Shown: positions 4,889-5,393 of the stretch, one piece after another
Position numbering within the stretch: the stretch's first letter is position 1
Layout: each line of letters opens with the position of its first letter
Assembly: GCA_002392835.1 (NCBI GenBank)
Contig: DGHX01000169.1
Span: 14,368-19,760, forward strand
Length of the DNA stretch: 5,393 nt
From: Prevotella sp. UBA3837
GTDB lineage: Bacteria > Bacteroidota > Bacteroidia > Bacteroidales > Bacteroidaceae
Reading direction: 5' to 3'
Translations under genes and position numbers: made by a program
Notes under the pieces: model-generated
Databases searched by the model: none
Seen by the model: the letters and a program-made list of their open reading frames with translations, nothing else
Told to the model about the DNA's origin: nothing

Positions 4889-4955
4889 AGGCATTTTCCG
4901 CAAAAATGGTAGACATTTCCATAAAATATATAATGTATAATATAAAAAATGTTCG

Positions 4956-4963
4956 TACCTTTG
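4956..4963 (+). promoter_or_regulatory. -7 box of the lipoprotein hydrolase gene
   Basis: TACCTTTG on the plus strand, an exact consensus match, lies about 31 nt before the ATG pair at 4994. The -33 position (4932-4935, AATG) is a poor match, but the upstream region 4920-4950 is almost pure A/T. Transcription should start near 4970, giving a leader of about 24 nt. It is divergent from the luxS promoter. Confidence 0.65.
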
Positions 4964-4993
4964 CCGTCGAAATGTTGAAAACACTTTACGACG

Positions 4994-5393
4994 ATGATGA
5001 AACTATTCATTCCGGCCATGCTTGCGGCCTCTGTGCTGCTGGCGTGCACCAGTAAGGAACAAACTAAAACTGAAGAGAACATGAATACTGCATTGCAACT
5101 GACTCAGGAGTGGGACAAGACGTTCCCCAAGAGTGACCTGGTAGAGCACAAGAAGGTCACGTTTCACAACCGTTACGGCATTGAGCTTGCCGCCGACATG
5201 TATACGCCTAAAGGTTCCGGCGGGCGTCTTGCTGCCATTGCCGTCAGCGGTCCGTTTGGTGCTGTGAAGGAGCAGTCGAGCGGCCTTTATGCCCAGCACA
5301 TGGCCGAGCGCGGCTTCCTCACCCTTGCCTTCGACCCCTCGTTCACCGGCGAGAGCGGCGGCGAGCCCCGCCGCATGGCTTCGCCCGACATCA
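4994..5393 (+). CDS. alpha/beta hydrolase, probable lipoprotein (N-terminal part, runs off the right end)
   Basis: 133 codons are visible with no stop. The start MMKLFIPAMLAASVLLACTSKE is a lipoprotein signal peptide: short basic n-region, hydrophobic core (about residues 5-16), and lipobox LLAC with lipidated C18. After a linker rich in K, E and T comes the hydrolase domain. EHKKVTFHNRYGIELAADMYTP, LAAIAVSGPFGAVKEQSSGLYAQ and LAFDPSFTGESGGEPRRMASPDI (at about residues 50-133, key residues G86, P87, D113, G119, G120) resemble dienelactone-hydrolase or YcjY-like alpha/beta hydrolases. The nucleophile elbow GxSxG and the rest of the triad lie beyond the window, so activity cannot be judged and no substrate is inferred. 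Start: ATG 4994 or 4997. ATG 5081 (MNTALQ) would give a non-exported form. The gene is divergent from luxS. Confidence 0.85.
   Translation, partial: MMKLFIPAMLAASVLLACTSKEQTKTEENMNTALQLTQEWDKTFPKSDLVEHKKVTFHNRYGIELAADMYTPKGSGGRLAAIAVSGPFGAVKEQSSGLYAQHMAERGFLTLAFDPSFTGESGGEPRRMASPDI

Overview
The window looks like chromosome from a Bacteroidales bacterium, probably Prevotella-like. The main clue is the repeated promoter type: a TAnnTTTG -7 box, in several cases with a TTTG-like -33 box exactly 20 nt upstream. Start codons also lack clear Shine-Dalgarno sequences, and the protein set (short-form ManC, LuxS, UmuDC, a lipoprotein hydrolase) fits. The family-level assignment is inference from style, not a search result.

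Layout, left to right. Positions 1-33 hold what may be the first 11 codons of a leftward gene cut by the window edge. Its leader (34-115) is filled with two kinds of 7-bp tandem repeat. Positions 168-587 are the C-terminal five membrane segments of an MFS transporter on the minus strand; the N-terminal half is missing and the gene is taken as broken. The break lies next to the umuD promoter. umuD (686-1123) and umuC (1172-2467) form a rightward operon encoding a translesion DNA polymerase V. Their 48-bp gap is mostly a second copy of the repeat block seen at 70-111. The stretch 2468-2577 has no gene that I can support.

A leftward tRNA-Asn (2607-2680) follows with its own promoter and terminator. 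Then comes leftward manC (2843-3934, mannose-1-phosphate guanylyltransferase), with a terminator touching its stop codon. A divergent intergenic region of about 130 bp carries the manC promoter and, on the other strand, the promoter of a tRNA-Leu(CAA)/tRNA-Pro(CGG) operon ending in a strong terminator at 4254-4300. luxS (4341-4835) is leftward. Divergent from it, a lipoprotein-type alpha/beta hydrolase starts at 4994 and runs off the right end.

Functionally this is mostly housekeeping: three tRNAs, GDP-mannose supply, detoxification of S-ribosylhomocysteine with AI-2 precursor release, and one DNA-damage-tolerance operon. I see no clear novel multi-gene system. The points most worth a second look are the inverted repeat over the umuD -33 box, the junction between umuD and the broken transporter gene, and the paired heptad-repeat blocks that flank that segment as direct repeats.
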